From assembly GCA_012295275.1 (NCBI GenBank), contig CM022665.1:12703976-12767975 (forward strand): a DNA stretch of 64,000 nucleotides, given 5' to 3'. This document shows positions 61,266 to 64,000 of this stretch, piece after piece (position 1 is the first letter of the stretch; every line of letters starts with the position of its first letter). The stretch is from Chrysomallon squamiferum (lineage: Eukaryota > Mollusca > Gastropoda > Neomphalida > Peltospiridae). Under the pieces are notes generated by a model. It was not told the DNA's origin and made no database searches. It saw nothing but the letters and a program-made list of their open reading frames with translations. The position numbers and the translations under genes are program-made.

Positions 61266-64000
61266 GTAAGTGTGAATATTTTTTAAAGTTTTATTAGATG
61301 CTGTTCTTTTCCAAAGTAAGATAATAAAATAAAATATTTTGCTTTTTACAGTAATTTTTGAACAATGAAATAATCTCTAAGCCCCAAGAACTTTGTAATT
61401 TATTAGTCTTTATCATTGCTTTTTAAATTATTATTTTTGTTTTACCTTCTCATATATTTCATAATATTTCATAATATTTTCAAGCAGTCTTGTTAGGTCA
61501 TAATTTACTACTAACATATTAAAAAAAAAAACTTGGAATTAACAAAAAGAATTCAGGCCATTTGTATTATAAAATTATGAGCCTGCTTAGTGCCTTTAGT
61601 ACAGGTCTTATTTCTATGATTAATGTGAATAGATGTAACAGAAAATTCTGATTCAAAGAAAGCAGTTTAAGCCTTCCATCTCTATGAAATTATGGCTGTT
61701 TTATTAAAGATTATATATGTTCATTCATGGTATATTACAAAGTAAAAATGAAAGAAAACAATTTAAAAATGTATATACATAATTTATTACAAGAATATGT
61801 TTATTACACTAAATTATTATTCTTCACCATTGTTTTTTATGACAATTAAAAATTTGATGGCATTAAGCAGAGCTATATTGCCATATTATCCTGAACACAA
61901 GTTATTTTTAAAGACATAATAATTAGTGTTATTCATGGCTGCTGTGTCTGTTCATTCATTCATGTTAAATATAATACTTGTACTGAAAATGTGCATGATG
62001 TTTCATTTCATCCACAAGCCCTGCTACACCTCCATCCAGTAATATTTATCAAACCAGTACAGAAATGTAACAAGGAGATATTGATGATATTCAGCTTCTT
62101 CAGAATGCAATATATAATTAAATATTTCACACCACCCATGTTTATACCTTTGATTTCAGCTTCATTAGGTAACAAGATGTAGCTTATACATTTTTTTAAA
62201 TATTCCAAAGAATAAAGACATGATTAAATCAAGTTATTATATCTTTCTGTGGGTAAAAGGAATTGTTATTATTGAAATCTGGTATAAAAAGAATTATTTC
62301 AGAATTTGTTTAGAAGAAAAAAAAATGTATCACTGAAATTTGATGTAAAAAGATTACTTACATTAAATGGTTAACAAATATATATATTATCATTGTATTA
62401 GCTATTACAGGTTTTTGGTGATTTTAGTACATGAATTCATCATATTAGATTCTGTATTAGTCTGTGATAGCTTTTAACAACAGGCAATCACAAGACTGAT
62501 ACAGTGTCTAATAATGAAGATGGCCTCTTACACCATAAACTGAACTATTTCTGTGATAGGATGTGTTATAAATCTAATACTATTATTTGTTAACATTAAG
62601 TTTGACATTATATTTTATTAAAAAAGATTATAAAATTATGAAATAAATAAATTTGAATTATTTCAGTTATTTCACTTATATCAAGTTGTTTCTGATCCCA
62701 CTTACCCCAGCATCTGAAAGTGCTAGTTTAATCATTTCATACCAGCACAAACAAATACCAGAACAAGAAGAAATTATTTCAAAACTTCATTAGTACATGG
62801 CCAACATGGTTATCTACACATACAAATATCAAAATTAAAACTAACACTAAAAATAATAATAATAATAATAATAAAGAAATTATAATTGAAAGAATAAACA
62901 AAAAGTAACTAAAATTAAAATTTATAAACAAGGGAAAATTTTTATAATTTCAAAAATTGCTGTCAACATCTGGTAATTGTTGTTTGAACACCATCACTTT
63001 CCCTTACTATACTTCCGTCCAGTTTTCAAAATCAGACCAGATGAAAATATAGCAAAGGGAAGGAATGCATTTTAGAGATTTCTCATATCCTCGTAAGTAT
63101 TCTGAAAGATTATAATCATAAAAACATTTAGTATATTTGTTTAATATTGTTACAAATATTTATTCAGCATAATAATTATAAAATATTAATAGGAAAGGTT
63201 TTTGCTTAATGATTATAGTAGAAATTGAATACATATCAAATCAAATTATTATTCTTTCTATGGGTAACAACCAAACCAACATCATAATGACTTTGTAATG
63301 GATTACTAATGTAGTTTCTCAAATACCACAAACCCAAGCTATATTTCCGTCCAGTTTTGTCACAACAACACAGAAATAGAGCTTGGATATGTAATGCTTA
63401 TTTTCTTCACAATACTATAAACTACTCTCTACATGAACATTTGTTTGTTCTTTCATAAGTAGATGGATGGGTATGTGATAATAAAATCCTCTCATCTCAC
63501 ATTTAACTGTGATAGCTACTATCAAAGGCCATCACAAATCAAATGCAAGGCTAGAAGAAGTCATTTTCATGTACAGGATTGATCTTCCTCTTAGTCAGGA
63601 TGCCATTAGCCTCGTTGGATGGTTTCAACATCATAGACAGGAAGGTATGGGCCCCATAGTCAGGATGGAAGATAGACCTGTCCAAAGCCAGAGTGCATCA
63701 GTCTCAATTACATAATAATATAGCTCTAAGAAAACAATAGCTCATCTTATTCTAGCATCAGAAAGTGCTACTTCTTTATCAACAGCAGCACATAGCTAAT
63801 ACTAGAACAGTCAGAGTTCAAATAGCTGTTACAATAATATAATTGGTGGTGGCAGAGTTTGATACAACAGTAGCTTTTAATAGCTGCTGGTCAGAGCAAT
63901 GGAAATCAGACATATCAATGGTCAGATACACTGTTAGTCAATGTTTTACCTAAAATAATGAATGGTGGGCATTTCAGTGACTTATGGTCAGGTTATCATT
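61266..64000 (+). other. Start of the next intron; decayed repeats, no exon recognised
   Basis: At least 2.7 kb of intron follows the last traced exon. I found no acceptor followed by the expected xGxVxC start. Blocks recur at an offset near 1 kb: CTGTGATAGCTTTTAACA (62461) against CTGTGATAGCTACTATCA (63508), and CATCTGAAAGTGCTAG (62710) against CATCAGAAAGTGCTAC (63757). A TCCGTCCAGTTTT motif occurs at 63016 and 63346. This looks like an old duplication of a dispersed repeat. A 68-codon frame at 63509-63715 shows no domain. Confidence 0.5.

Overview
The window is animal nuclear DNA: very AT-rich, full of introns, microsatellites and decayed repeats, with no bacterial signal. Three decayed tRNA-derived SINE copies (about 26530-26800, 53451-53585, 55580-55690) resemble, from memory, a SINE family common in mollusc genomes. 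Together with a secreted protein that joins tyrosinase, Kunitz and VWC domains, this suggests a mollusc, perhaps a gastropod. That assignment is an inference.

Two genes were found, head to head. On the minus strand, 17782 to 5590 is the orthologue of TMEM181 (GPR178), a seven-helix membrane protein of the GOST type. The 13 shared exons join in frame. There are two alternative first coding exons: a short one at 15365-15346, and a longer one at 17782-17646 that uses a GC donor and encodes an N-terminus like the vertebrate long form. Open length is 488 or 527 residues.

On the plus strand, from a likely 5' UTR exon near 22300-22548 to beyond the right edge, is a very large secreted matrix gene. 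I traced 37 coding exons (24184-61265, 3236 codons, all phases consistent) with the 3' end missing. The order is signal peptide, TSPN/laminin-G-like domain, short coiled coil, VWC, EGF, Kunitz, half VWC, tyrosinase 1, Tyr-rich G-[YF]-[DN]-x-x repeats, Cys-rich module; then EGF, Kunitz, repeats, half VWC, tyrosinase 2, repeats, Cys-rich module; then at least 22 complete VWC domains and part of another. The ends resemble NELL and Kielin/KCP proteins. The middle is a duplicated EGF-Kunitz-tyrosinase-repeat cassette. Tyrosinase 1 keeps five of six copper-ligand histidines; tyrosinase 2 keeps one and is probably a pseudoenzyme.

The rest is intergenic or intronic. It holds microsatellites, several degenerate tandem repeats, a 211-bp inverted-repeat element (12995-13205), a mariner-like end (30661) and an 800-bp degenerate ACT/ATT tract (32050-32850). 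I saw no convincing tRNA, rRNA or CRISPR feature. The main items of interest are the tyrosinase-repeat cassette, the dead second tyrosinase, and the alternative TMEM181 start with a GC-AG intron.
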